Assembly (NCBI RefSeq): GCF_040954645.1
Contig: NC_092811.1
Span: forward strand, 88,527,199 to 88,591,198
From: Diabrotica undecimpunctata
Lineage: Eukaryota; Arthropoda; Insecta; Coleoptera; Chrysomelidae
Direction of reading: 5' to 3'
Length of the DNA: 64,000 bases
Below, piece by piece: positions 22,701 to 33,311 of the stretch. The position numbers and the translations under genes are program-made. Numbering within the stretch: position 1 is the first letter of the stretch; every line of letters begins with the position of its first letter. Under the pieces are notes generated by a model that saw only the letters and a list, made by a program, of their open reading frames with translations, did not search any database and was not told the origin of the DNA.

Positions 22701-23600
22701 ACATAAAGAAGAATTTCAGATTCGCCCTTCTCAATTCTTTGAAAACACTGGTTGTGGAGATGTTCGTCAAAAGTTTGGCTATAATCGATTACGTCGTCCA
22801 AGTAGATGAGACAAATCTTCGAATGTAATCCTCTTAACACTGTCTCCATCAAACGTTCAAAGGTGGCTGGGGCATTCCAAAGACCAAAGGGCAGAACAGT
22901 GAATTGCCATAGACCTTGGCCAGTCGAAAACGCTGTCTTGGCTTTGTCTGCTGAACCCATTTCCACTTGCCAATATCCACTTTTCAAATCTAATGTTGAA
23001 AACCATTTCACTCCAGTCACAGCATCCAATGCGGCTCCTATTTTCTGTTCGCTTGAGAAAACCTTTAAGTCTTGTTAGAAGTTCACCAAATTTTTCATTA
23101 TCGTTGGTGCCCTGAATCTGGCGAATTCTCTTGTGACGTTATGAGGAAATTTTGCCTGCCTCGTACTGTAATGCATGAGCCACGATGTCTCCTAGTGTTT
23201 TATTTCTAGCCATTCACATAACCTGCTGCATTTCGACGTCGCGTAGTCCATCTACAAAATTCTGGACAGCCAGTTGTTCCAGAAAGTCATTTGGGGCAGC
23301 AGGATAGGTTAGTCTGATAAGGCGTGTTATATCGGCCTCAAATTCTTGTAGAGATTCACCGGATTTCTGCTGTCTGGACCTTAACTGAGTTTGGTACACT
23401 TGCTGCAGATGTTTGTCACCATATCGCTTTTCTATTTGGGACACCGAGCAGCAAAATTTTTCTTGCTGTTCATCAGACGCGCAAAACATTCAGAACTTCT
23501 CCTCGGAGGGAAACTACAAGTGCAGTGGTCTTTTCTTCATCGGACCACGAATTGGCTTGTAAAGCTACAAGAAACTATTTCAGATAAACTGACTAACTAG
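22701..23600 (-). pseudogene. Ty3/gypsy fragment: gag joined to RT
   Basis: On the minus strand a gag piece (23214-23489: SQIEKRYGDKHLQQVYQTQL through AVQNFVDGLRDVEMQQVM) is followed after a short gap by pol RT (22700-23040). The RT shows WFSTLDLKSGYWQVEM, TVLPFGLWNAPATFERLME and the active-site box YLDD. Protease and the N-terminal RT are missing, so an internal deletion joined gag to RT. The 3' side stops abruptly where the adjacent RTE-like element ends. No LTR was recognised. Confidence 0.75.
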
Positions 23601-25589
23601 TCGTGCCATTGGTGGTTTGATTTTAGCTGGGCTGAAATGACGTGGGAATTGAAAAATAGTTGCAATATTTGCCTGACTCATTATTTCGGCTACATCATCT
23701 CTAATTTGCGGTCAAATTCCTGATTTCATCCTCTCTTACTCTAAGCTTTTCTTTGTTTTTTCTTCTATGTGCTTTGAAATTTTTTAGAAATTTGGTTTCT
23801 GAGACCTTTAGGTCTTAATTCTTTCAAAGTTACTGCTTTTGCAACATTTCTGATAACAAAAGAAGTACTAGAAATATCACTGTCACTAATTTATTGATTG
23901 TAATAGTTATTTTTCAGTAGAAGGTAAGACACTTGACAGCGCACTTTAACCTTTGACCTCCGCGGCTTGAACCGTACGCGCCTTGATGACCGCCTGGCAA
24001 CCGAAAGCGTACCCGTTTCGCGCCTGTCTATTATTTGGGGAAATGTGATTATGGATGAGTCATGCATTCAATTTTGGAGGCTAATGCATTCGATTTTTTA
24101 AATTATTTAAAAAGAAGCAACATGGGTTCGGCCTTATTTTCCAGTTAAGACCCCTTAGAAAACGCTAAGGTTCATTGTGCTCATTTCTGACGCTTTTCTT
24201 GGTGGAGGCGCGATAGCTTGTCGGATCGTGACGCATGATACATCTTTGAAACGGAAAGGTGATAGCGAATATGTTGAGATGAAAATAATATCCCTTGTTA
24301 TTGGTCCAATTGGAGCGTATGATGCGTTAAATAAAAGGGATATGCTAGATAGAAAAAACTATTAAAACTTTTACCGTTGAATGTTCTTTAAGTCCACTTA
24401 ATTTTTTTTAAACAATGATTGAAGTAGCTGTATTGTCGTTTAAAAGTTATATGCATAATACTGATTTTTGTTTTGTGTGAACAGACATTAATAACGATAA
24501 TAACTATATTTTTTAGGAAAATAAAACGAAATCTGTATATTATAGTATCAATAATTATTATATATATCACTGGTTAATATTTTTGGATATTTGGTATTTT
24601 TGAAATTATACATACATGTATGTTCAGCACACAGTTTCCCCTTTATTTCGTTATTCTGATGTTGTGTTTGTTGAATATGTTTAAATGTTTTTATAGCCAT
24701 GAGATTTCTGCAGATGAATAGTATTTTGAACGTCATTAAATAGTACATAATATAAGTACTCAGCTTGTTTGAGTTCATATTTAAAAACGTTCAAAATATA
24801 CTTGTTTTTGTTTCATATTTCACTTTGTATATACATTAGATAGTCCCTTATTCCAATCTACTTATTGCATTTATTTTGAAAGTTTACTTAGTTTACTTAA
24901 TTTATTTGAATTCAAATTACACCATATTAAATCGGGATAATAGGGTGGACAGGTTTATATTTTAATTGTAAATATTTAAGAGCGATATTAAATACAATTT
25001 TAAATTAAAAAAGCTCTTTAATAGTGTCTAAAAGCACACAATCATCTAAGACTACAACCTTTCCTCGGTTTTATAATGTTTGTATTATTTTTATTAGTAA
25101 ATATGAATACAAGATCGTAAGTGTCTTTCCCTTTTACGGTTCTTCTAGTTGTCCTACGGTTTTTGTATTAAATACTCATCTTCGACAGTATTCATATTTC
25201 CTTGGAATTTTTAAATGAAAGAAATTAAAGTGTTGATCTATACAAAAGTTGTTTTCTTGTTAGTACGAAAGTTTTGTAGACGTTTGGCAAAAATATAAAT
25301 CGTCATGTTCTATAAATAGGGTTTGAGCTTTGCATAATAATTAATAAATTTTGTTAGATGTTTACGTTATACTTATATTATACTATCTGGGACAAAAAGG
25401 TTAACATGTGCGGGAGCTGAGTGGTGTACACGGTTGGTCTCTACCGTTCGGTCTTCTGAATGGGGTCTTTTCTTGTAAACTTAGATGTTGGACTTTTTTT
25501 AGTTAGAGATTTGCATTAAAAGTGAATGGTAAACTAATAAATAACTTTAGATATGAGATGATAGTTATAATTGCAGATAGTCCTGGAGG
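23601..25589 (+). other. Intron sequence, no gene recognised
   Basis: Mostly AT-rich. A GC-richer patch at about 23935-24030 (CCTCCGCGGCTTGAACCG and neighbours) stands out and may be the edge of an unrecognised repeat. Confidence 0.4.
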
Positions 25590-26015
25590 CCTACAGCACC
25601 TGTTTGTTAAGATTCAGTTGAAGTAAATCTATTGGGCCTAAATATCAACACCTCAAAAATTAAGATATTAGTGGTAAACCGGAATCCGATTTAACCAGTG
25701 CACATAAATGTACAAGAAATAACCAAAGTCTCTAAGTTTAAATACAGCTGTATCAGTAAAGATCTGAATCCTGACTTAGAAATCCAAGCTCGAATTGAAA
25801 TGGCAGGGCAAACTTTTTAAAAATGCGAAGTCTTTGATTGGTCGTGAACGTAGACCAGGACAACGTACTCCTGGCTTAAAACATACGAGATTGGACAGGC
25901 TTGGGTTCGAACGGTTTGCTGAGAAAGGCCCAAAACAGAGAGGAATTTGACAAAATTGTTGCCTATATTCGATAGAAGAAGGCACTCGAAAAAGAAGAAA
26001 GAAGAGATTTGGATG
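25590..26015 (+). pseudogene. RTE-like LINE, short 3' remnant
   Basis: Pieces of the RT thumb are readable: LGLNINTSKIKILVVNRNP, KVSKFKYSCISKDLNPDLEI and QARIEMAGQTF. Then after an internal deletion comes the extreme end, near 25970, with the A/G-rich tail. Strongly decayed. Confidence 0.6.
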
Positions 26016-27148
26016 TTGGGTGAAAGTTTAGGACGTCATTTCTATTGTTGAAAACTCTCTTGTGTTTCTACTCTGTTCGTGCGTGAATAAAGCATATGAG
26101 CTTTGCTAAATATGTGTTCTTCTAATCTGATAGAGATTCGGACATTGGTTTGTACTATATATGTTTGCCTACGATTAGGATAGGATAAACTGTAAACTTT
26201 TTTCAAATGAAAAGATGTTTTCCCTTTTCTTGTAATGATCCTATGTTTTTAGTGGTATATAGTAGTTGATATATAGTGTTAGCGTAAAACTCGTACGAAC
26301 ATGTCTGTAGTTGCTCTTATAAAGAATAAGAAGGCTTTTGGTTTAATTTCTATATAATCTTGTTGTTGTTCCTTCTTGTAGTAATTTTACCTGAATGTGT
26401 ACCTTATTTTCGCCAGTTCTTACTGATTGCTGGAATCGGTACTTCGCCGTAGGGATCTTGTAATTACGACAGGTTATGATGTGAGAGAGCATTCAGTATA
26501 CCTGTTTGTGTGTTTTGGTTTTCGGTAATCGGTATATCCTAAGCAGCCATCTCCGCGTTTATTATTATGATGTCTAGAAAAAAAAATTAGTAGTTCGACT
26601 ATAGTTCCAATACGAATTGGATTTTCTTGTGAATAGAGTTGAGATGTTCTCCCTATGACTAGATTGTAAGTATGTAGAAATTAAGTTATATAGTAGGAAA
26701 GGTTCGTAGAAGTTTTGAAGAAATATAGTTCGTCATTTTATAAACTTAGAATTTGAACTTTGTGAAAAGACACTACAGAAACATAATAGTTTTTAGAGTT
26801 TCATTATTTTAAATACTCCACTATTTTTTTTTATTATATCCTTGTTTTTGCGTCATATGAAATCATGTTATCAAATATCTTATATTTATTGTAGGATGGA
26901 GTAAAACTTAAAATACAAAATGAAAAAAAGTATATAGATATAGATTAATAGGAGAACTATAGCATTTTCTAATCTTAAATTATTAGAAAAACTATTACAC
27001 TATAGATTATGGATGGCTAATATTTTAGGAATATGTAAGTGTAATGCTGAGTGGAACCGTCGCGAAAGAAAATAATATTCAAGTTAAAGCACAGGATCGT
27101 AATTAGGTGCACAAAACTTTCTTTCAGGCTGTTCGCCCCGAACAGCAC
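26016..27148 (+). other. Intron sequence, no gene recognised
   Basis: AT-rich. A segment near 26694-26765 is loosely similar to 25267-25330 (a GTAG...CGTC...TATAAA...TTTGA order), perhaps an old duplication. Confidence 0.35.
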
Positions 27149-28860
27149 TTAAATAGACCAGGTCAATGAATTCTGCCCTTCATAAGGGCACAGTGTGTCC
27201 AGGTGAACGATCTTCGGCTTACTCCACGGTAGCAGTTGCACTCTATATACAAGGTCGTTTATCTTCTTAGTGACTAGGTACGGTCCCTCGCAGGGCCGCT
27301 GCAACTTGGGACTGAGACCTTTCCTTCTAGAGCCACACTGCATCACCTACCTTAAAGCTAACAAGAGTGGATTTCTGATAGAATCTAACCTTAATCCGGT
27401 CACTGGTGAGTTGTAGCTTATTCCTAGCGAAATCGTGGACTTTCCACGGACCAGTCGATCCTTTAGGTCGCTGATTTACTCGGAGAGTGTGGCTTGATCC
27501 GCCTCTCCGTTTGATAGATTATCATGTAGAAGATCGATGAGAAGCTTGATCTCTGGCCCAGTCAATAGCATTACTGGAGTATAACTAGTTGCTTCATGTT
27601 GAGAGCTTCTGTAGGCTAGCAGAAACAGAGGCACTAGTTTGTTCCAGTCTTCTTGTTTTTTATGTACAAACAGGGACAGGTAGTTGTTGATGGTCCGAGT
27701 ATGTATTTCTACCATGCCGTCCGACTAAGGATGAATCGTTCTGGTCTTCTTAATCCTCAGCAAAGCCATTATGGTCTTCCAAACTTCCGATTTGAAGTTG
27801 CGTCATTATTGGTCGAAAATAAACAGAAGTGGGACCCCATGTCGGGAAACGACATTCCCAAGCAGGGCGTCAACAACTGTGATTGCTGCTTGGTTGGGTA
27901 GTGGAACTACTTCTGGCCATTTAAAAAAATAGTCCATAGCAACCATCAAATAATTGTTACTGGAAATGGTCCCAGAGTGTTAACAGCAACTCGTTTTCAT
28001 GTAGTCCCGGTGATGTATTGTTGGAGTTTTTCCCTAAGTCTCGTTTTAGGCCAACTTTTGGATGCACACAAATCATATCGTTTACACCATTCTTCAACAT
28101 CTTGCCGACAAGTAACCCAATAATAACTCTCACAGACTCTTACTAGAGTCCTATTGATCCCAAAATGCTTCCTGGAGCGGCTATCATGAAGTTCTGCAAG
28201 CACGTCCTTTACACATGTCCGTGGGGGAACAAATTGGGGCACTGTTCTTGTTCCATCTGGACTCTTCCATGTACGGGCGATGACACTATCTCACAGACAC
28301 AAGGAATCTCACTAAAGCCAATAGCCCTTCACTGCTTGCCCATACTTGGCAATCTCCTACCATTGTGGTCTAGCTCCATTGTCCAGCCACTCAAGGACTA
28401 TCTTTAAATCTGGATCGTTATTCTGTTCGCCCTGGAGGTTTTCTTTAATTAAAGCTTTTTCGTTATTTCCTCCCTCTATGGTTTTCAACTGTAGAATCTG
28501 GCCCTCACGTTCTTGTTGGCGGTCGCAGAAGCGGCAGTTCCTCTATTTGCATGGTCTTCTCGAGAGACCGTCGGCATTTCCATGACTTCTTCCCGCTCGG
28601 TGGCGAATTTAAAATTCATAGATCTGTAGTTTCTCCAGCCATCGAGCTATCTGGCCTTCAGGTGTCTTGAAATTGAGGAGCTATTGCAAGGCGGAATGGT
28701 TGGTTCTTATCAAGAATATTCTGCCATAGAAAAATGAATGGTAGTATTTTCCTGCTTTGACGGTCGCCAGTAACACCTCCCTGGTGACACAGTAGTTCAT
28801 TTCTGATTGTCACAGGGTTTTGCTTAAGTATTCAATGACGAAGAACCTACTTCTGATACC
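27149..28860 (-). pseudogene. Ty3/gypsy pol fragment: RNase H and integrase
   Basis: Read from 28860 downward. RNase H parts (NYCVTREVLLATVKAGKYYH, ARWLEKLQIYEF, HGNADGLSR) are followed by the integrase zinc-binding region (VLAELHDSRSRKHFGINRT through DVEEWCKRYDLCASKSWP). Then come scattered pieces of the catalytic core, a C-terminal core segment (DWNKLVPLFLLAYRSSQHE) and the GPYLVTKKINDLVYRVQL region before a stop at 27149. Many stops and frameshifts. It lies upstream of, and in the same orientation as, the gag-RT fragment at 22701-23600, but it cannot be one contiguous element with it in normal gag-pol order. Confidence 0.75.
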
Positions 28861-29149
28861 AACTGTTACGTCTTCTGTAGATTCAGGTATTAAGTGAAGC
28901 AAACGAGGTTTCTCTCTTTTTATTTGTATTAAGCTAACGTGTGGATATTTCACTTATCCTTACTATTCCATTTAGTGCTTCTGCCATGGTTAAAAAAACT
29001 TAAAGGAAACAAAACAGAGAACCAGAAATTTTCATGTGAGTTAACCTTTTAAATTATGTGTAATAGTGTGGTGCACCCAGGGGGACTTTTGGGGGTTAAA
29101 TCCCCCCAGGGCTTATAAAGTAAAAAATATATAAAGAGGCTCATATAGG
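28861..29149 (+). other. Intron sequence, no gene recognised
   Basis: Contains a G/C-rich inverted patch near 29070-29110 (CCCAGGGGGAC and TCCCCCCAGGG). Confidence 0.35.
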
Positions 29150-29676
29150 CTCATGATAAGAGTAGACAGATCGAGTCTGTTGCGGGTAGCGGTTGTGTTC
29201 CTCTGCATGTATTAGCAGTAGAAAGGAACCATCTCTATGAGAGAAGAGAGCATTTGACAACAGCCATAAAAAAAAGAAGAAAGGGAAAGATCAATGGAAA
29301 GATAGCAAGAAGAGTGGAACAACACAGTAGATGTTGCCCAGTGGACCAAGATGCTAATCCCGAGCCTAAGGGACTGGATAGATTGTCTGTTTTATGGCGT
29401 ATCTTCATAGGTTCAGAAAAGACAGATACAGATACCTGCCTAAACTGCGAATATTCCGACACTGTTACTCACACAATGCTGGAGTGTAATAGATGTACAG
29501 TGGAAAGAAACAAAAAATGAACCCTGTGACTGTGAGAGAGATGATCGTGAAGATGACGAGAAGTAAGGAGAAATGGAATAGTGTTCACAATTACATCCGA
29601 GCAGTAATCAAAAAGAAAGAAAGAGGAGAGAAGAGAATACCAACCGGACCAACGGCAGAGATAAGATCTAGATAAT
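29150..29676 (+). pseudogene. LINE ORF2 C-terminal fragment (R1-like)
   Basis: Readable pieces are SGCVPLHVLAVERNHLYERR and HLTTAIKKRRKGK, followed after a gap by the Cys motif CLNCEYSDTVTHTMLECNRC (C-x2-C-x7-H-x4-C). Such a terminal Cys motif ends ORF2 of R1/Jockey-type LINEs. The fragment is frameshifted and 5'-truncated; it ends with a short basic tail. Confidence 0.55.
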
Positions 29677-30521
29677 AGAAGTGAGTGTTCCAAAAATAAT
29701 GTCGTCAGCCTTACAGCGGACATCCCACTTTCGGAGTACGGTACGTGCGACAATCAACTGCGCACAAGTAGGAGAGTGTGCTTTTACTTGGTAGGCAGGA
29801 TAACAGATACCTGAATCTTTGGCGCTGCTATCGTTAGTTAAATTAAACTAAAACCCAAATTTTAAGGACTCAAAATGAAGGTAGCATAAAAAAATTTCGG
29901 TGCACAACCAAACAACCAGGAAAATTGTAAGTGCGCCACTGGTGTAACACCTAAATGAAATTGAAGTTAAACTCGCCGCTTCTGTTAATAATCGTTTATA
30001 ACTAACCAACATATGTACATAAAAGCACTCCATAAAAATTCAAGTTTCACGTAAAATAGAAATTGATACACATAAATCAAAGATAAACCACTCAACATTG
30101 ACTGAAGGTTTTATTAATTCAATTTTCACTATTAAAGCTATGACATGGTATTGATATTTTATAATATAATTTAAGATTAGAAATTGTATTGGAATTGTAA
30201 ATATAAACATCACTTGTATATACCCATTTGAACCTTTCTATAAGTAGTATGAGTTTGTCGTGAATGTCTTTTTTTAACTATAATCTATGTTTTCACGTAC
30301 ACTCTTTTTATCATTGTTAACTATGTATATGTACAACTTTACCCTTTACCCCCACTCTTCATACACGTACATTATTTTCCTAGGATTACCTTTTAGTTGT
30401 TTTTTCGACTTTTCAGATTTGGATCATTTGCAGTGCACTTTCATAGTATTTTTTTATCATTTAGCATGTAGATTCGACTTATTTTGAAATACTATCTAAT
30501 TTTTTGTATTTTGTTTTACAG
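29677..30521 (+). other. 3' end of the long intron
   Basis: Unique-looking AT-rich sequence ending in a pyrimidine-rich acceptor (TTTTGTTTTACAG). Confidence 0.55.
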
Positions 30522-30567
30522 CCGAAGGAGAAGAGGGAGCAGAAAAAGATGAATCTGAATATGAAAG
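30522..30567 (+). CDS. Ank2: 46-nt exon of the ankyrin-like gene
   Basis: Two bases complete a Pro codon begun at 9949. Fourteen codons follow (EGEEGAEKDESEYE) and two bases (AG) are left for the next exon. The acceptor TTTTACAG and the donor GTTGGT flank it. It is isolated in transposon-rich introns of 20.6 and 12.3 kb. It is too short for ORF searches and was found by phase and splice-site matching. Confidence 0.7.
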
Positions 30568-30844
30568 GTTGGTATTGATTTAGTTTCGCGTCGACATGAG
30601 TCACGACTGTATAGTTGAAATCCTCTCAATTTAAAAGAGAGTTACTGTTTTTTCCTAATTTTTTGAAAAACCTTATAGGCGAATCTGTTTTTTTCGCATA
30701 TGAATGAAAATATGGGCAATGACAAGGTTGAGCATGGATAAGGGCATGACGCATTGGTCAAAGAGTTTTGTGTTAAGGTATTGCGGATAATTGTGATTCA
30801 CTAATATGAAAGCTAACTGTCCATGCTAGTCTTGTCGGATGGCA
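30568..30844 (+). other. Start of the last intron, nothing recognised
   Basis: Sequence between the donor and the first LINE fragment. Confidence 0.45.
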
Positions 30845-30956
30845 GATAGATAGATATTCGGAAAGGGACGAATTAGAAACGAAGCATGACATGTTCAACA
30901 TGCACAAGAAAGTTCGTGCAGTTGCTGGCCTGTATAATAACAAAAACACTAATAAA

Positions 30957-31330
30957 AAAAATTTACAATGAAGTAAAAACTTCTTTTTGTAAAATGGTAT
31001 AAAATTTTTTTAATTATCCAAAATGGATTTATAAATTTTCAGAACGTTTTCGATCCTATCAGATTATCATCAGTGAAAAACCTACAAATAAGTATAACCA
31101 CTTAAAAATGAAAACAAAAATTTTGTAAAAATGTAAAATTTTTACTGGTAAATTGAAAATGTGGTTAATACTTACAGCTATAAAGTAGTTGGAACTAACC
31201 ACATAATGAGGTCAGATGACCCTTAAATTACATAATTTGAATAACGAAAATTATAATTATTAAATTATTAAGACATAAGGATGATAAAGGATTACATTTT
31301 TTAAGCCAACGTTCAATCCCCCAGCTCGAA
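30957..31330 (-). repeat. Hammerhead-bearing terminal repeat, copy A1
   Basis: It matches, in inverted orientation, 38520-38792 plus 39619-39730. Shared blocks include GAAGTAAAAACTTCTTTT, GGATTTATAAATTTTCAG, AACCACTTAAAAATGAAAAC, TAAAGTAGTTGGAACTA and AAAGGATTACATTTTT. It forms the low-coordinate end of the Penelope-like composite. Confidence 0.7.
31036..31080 (-). ncRNA. Hammerhead-ribozyme-like motif in A1
   Basis: Read on the minus strand. Stem I is TTTTCA with TGAAAA (six pairs). CTGATGA is intact (31067-31073). Stem II is ATC/GAT around TGATAG with an A-C mismatch at the base pair next to the core. GAA is intact, stem III is the self-complementary AACGTT, and the cleavage-site base is C (31042). 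This is the best-preserved core of the four motifs in the window. Confidence 0.6.
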
Positions 31331-31811
31331 AAAGGAAACCTTACGCCCTGAGAGGTAACAACCAACTATTGACAGAAGGAAGTAAAAATTGTTATAAAAT
31401 GACAAGACCTTCAAGGCGATAGGTGGTTTTTTTTTTAATAATCAAATAGTATATGTCCCTTAAGAGTGTTATTCAGAATCAAATTTATATTATCTTTTAA
31501 ATGATTATGTAATAAAACAAATTATTTGTTGTTGAAGAAAAAAGAATAATTGTATTATGAATAATTAAAAAGTTTATAAATATAGATAAATAAAGATAAA
31601 TATTTGCCTTCAAGTGATGACGTCATTCAATAAACTGACTTATTAAAATGATGATTTTATAATAAATCAATAAGGTTGAAATTGGAGAATATACTGTGTA
31701 TGAGGGTTTTGTAGACATGACCGAAAAAATTGACAGATTCTGATTAAATTCAAAGAGTGTTAATGGTTGCCTATATAGTGAGTATCTGTAGAAATTCAAA
31801 TTCATATACGT

Positions 31812-32820
31812 GGGCGGTCCCACAAGTACTTTACCTCACCGCCCGATGGCGCCACCAAGGAAATCGCGCAAAGAAATCAAAGATCGCTTGGATGTTGTGT
31901 ACGGTAACTCTTCTCCTTCGATGGTAACCCTCAAAAATTGGTTTAACGAGTTTCGACGTGGTCGCACGTCGGTTTTTGATGAGCCACGCCTAGGTGCCCC
32001 GAAAACGGCTATCACCTAGGATAACGTGACAAAAGTCCACGATCTCATATTAGCAGACCGTCGACTGAAGGTACGCGAGATAGCTGAGAGAGTAGGTATC
32101 TCAAAAGACCGAGTATGTCATATCCTGCGTGAAATTGTGGGCATGAGAAAGCTGTCGGCTCGATGATCGACGCGTTTGCTCACTATAGACAACAAGCTTA
32201 ACCATGAGATCAGTTCAGAGTAGTGTTTGACGCTATTTAAGCGTAATCCGAAAGAATTTCTACGTCGTTTCGTAACCGTTGAGAAAAAATGAATCCATTG
32301 GTACACACCAGGGACCAAGAAACAGTCGAAACAGTGGCGGCACCCGGCGAACGTGCTCTGAAGGAGGCGAAGACTGTCCTATCGAACAGAAAGACGATGG
32401 CCACCATTTTTTGGGATTCACAAGGGGTGATCTACGTCAACTACCTGGAGAATAGCAGAACAGTCACAGGGCTTTATTACGCCGAATTTTGGGCCGATTT
32501 GGCACTGAAATGCAAAAAATGACCCCATTTAGCGAAGAAAAAAGTGCTCTTCCACCATGACAATGGACCCGCTCATACCTCGGCTGTCCTCATGGCGAAA
32601 TTTGTCGAATTGGGCTACGAACTGTTGCCCCATCCACCATATTTTCTAGATTTGATCCCGTGTGACCGATATAGAAGGTCATCGCCGCCACGGAAGCCTA
32701 CTTTGCAGACCTCGAGAAAACGTATTTTTTTAGACGGGTCAAATGTATCGAGCTAAAAGTACACTATGTTGAGAAATAAATCGTAACTTGTTTGTAGGCT
32801 AAGTACTTATCGGACCGCCC
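31812..32820 (+). mobile_element. mariner element, dead
   Basis: 1009 bp with inverted ends GGGCGGTCC...GGACCGCCC; AGTACTT recurs inside both ends. TA follows the right end (32821-32822), while the left TA is not preserved. It sits inside the Penelope-like composite. Confidence 0.75.
31846..32771 (+). pseudogene. mariner transposase remnant
   Basis: Starts MAPPRKSRKEIKDRLDVVYG, then a helix-turn-helix region with KNWFNEFRRGRTSVFDEPR and VTKVHDLILADRRLKVREIA. The catalytic region shows RNPKEFLRRFVTVE (the first catalytic Asp position reads VEKK then a stop instead of VDETW), VLFHHDNGPAHTSAVL (second Asp present) and PHPPYFLDLIPCD (third Asp present). A deletion then removes about 40 residues, and the C-terminus (EAYFADLEKTYF) is in another frame. 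Not active. Confidence 0.75.
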
Positions 32821-33311
32821 TAGTATGTATGGAGAATCTGTAGAATTTTAAAAGGAAAATGGTACATGAATATTGTGAAATTGTAATTATTTTTAAATAA
32901 ATATGTTGTAATCACAAAAGGATGTAATATATGACAAAAAAGGGGGGGGAACATATGCACTAGTACCAAAAATATTGGTTAAAAAAAACTGTAGGCAATT
33001 TGGATTTATATTCTGTTCAAAATAAATATGTAAATATGTGTATGTTTAATCGACTCAATGTGGTGTTTATAGACAAGAGTTTCTGTATGTTCTTAGAAAA
33101 AATGCAATACCTCATTGTATTACAAAATTGTAAATTAAATTTGTGACAAAGTCATAATATTCATAATCTTCATGTCTTATTCCACTGGATATGTGTACAA
33201 ACATGTGAGTATGTGGTCTATAGAAAAATATTTAATAAAATTTTTGAAGTATGCAGAGTGCAATATTTAAAAAAAATTAATTTTAGATTTTATGGATTAG
33301 AGCTTAACATA

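Noticed and set aside
25420..25480. tRNA-like head (GCGGGAGCTGAGTGGTGTA)
   Set aside because: The A-box-like and B-box-like words are only about 25 bp apart, too close for a tRNA, and no cloverleaf forms by eye.
25267..26765. Possible LTR pair (similar segments near 25267 and 26694)
   Set aside because: Similarity is short and loose; no TG...CA ends, primer-binding site or target duplication seen.
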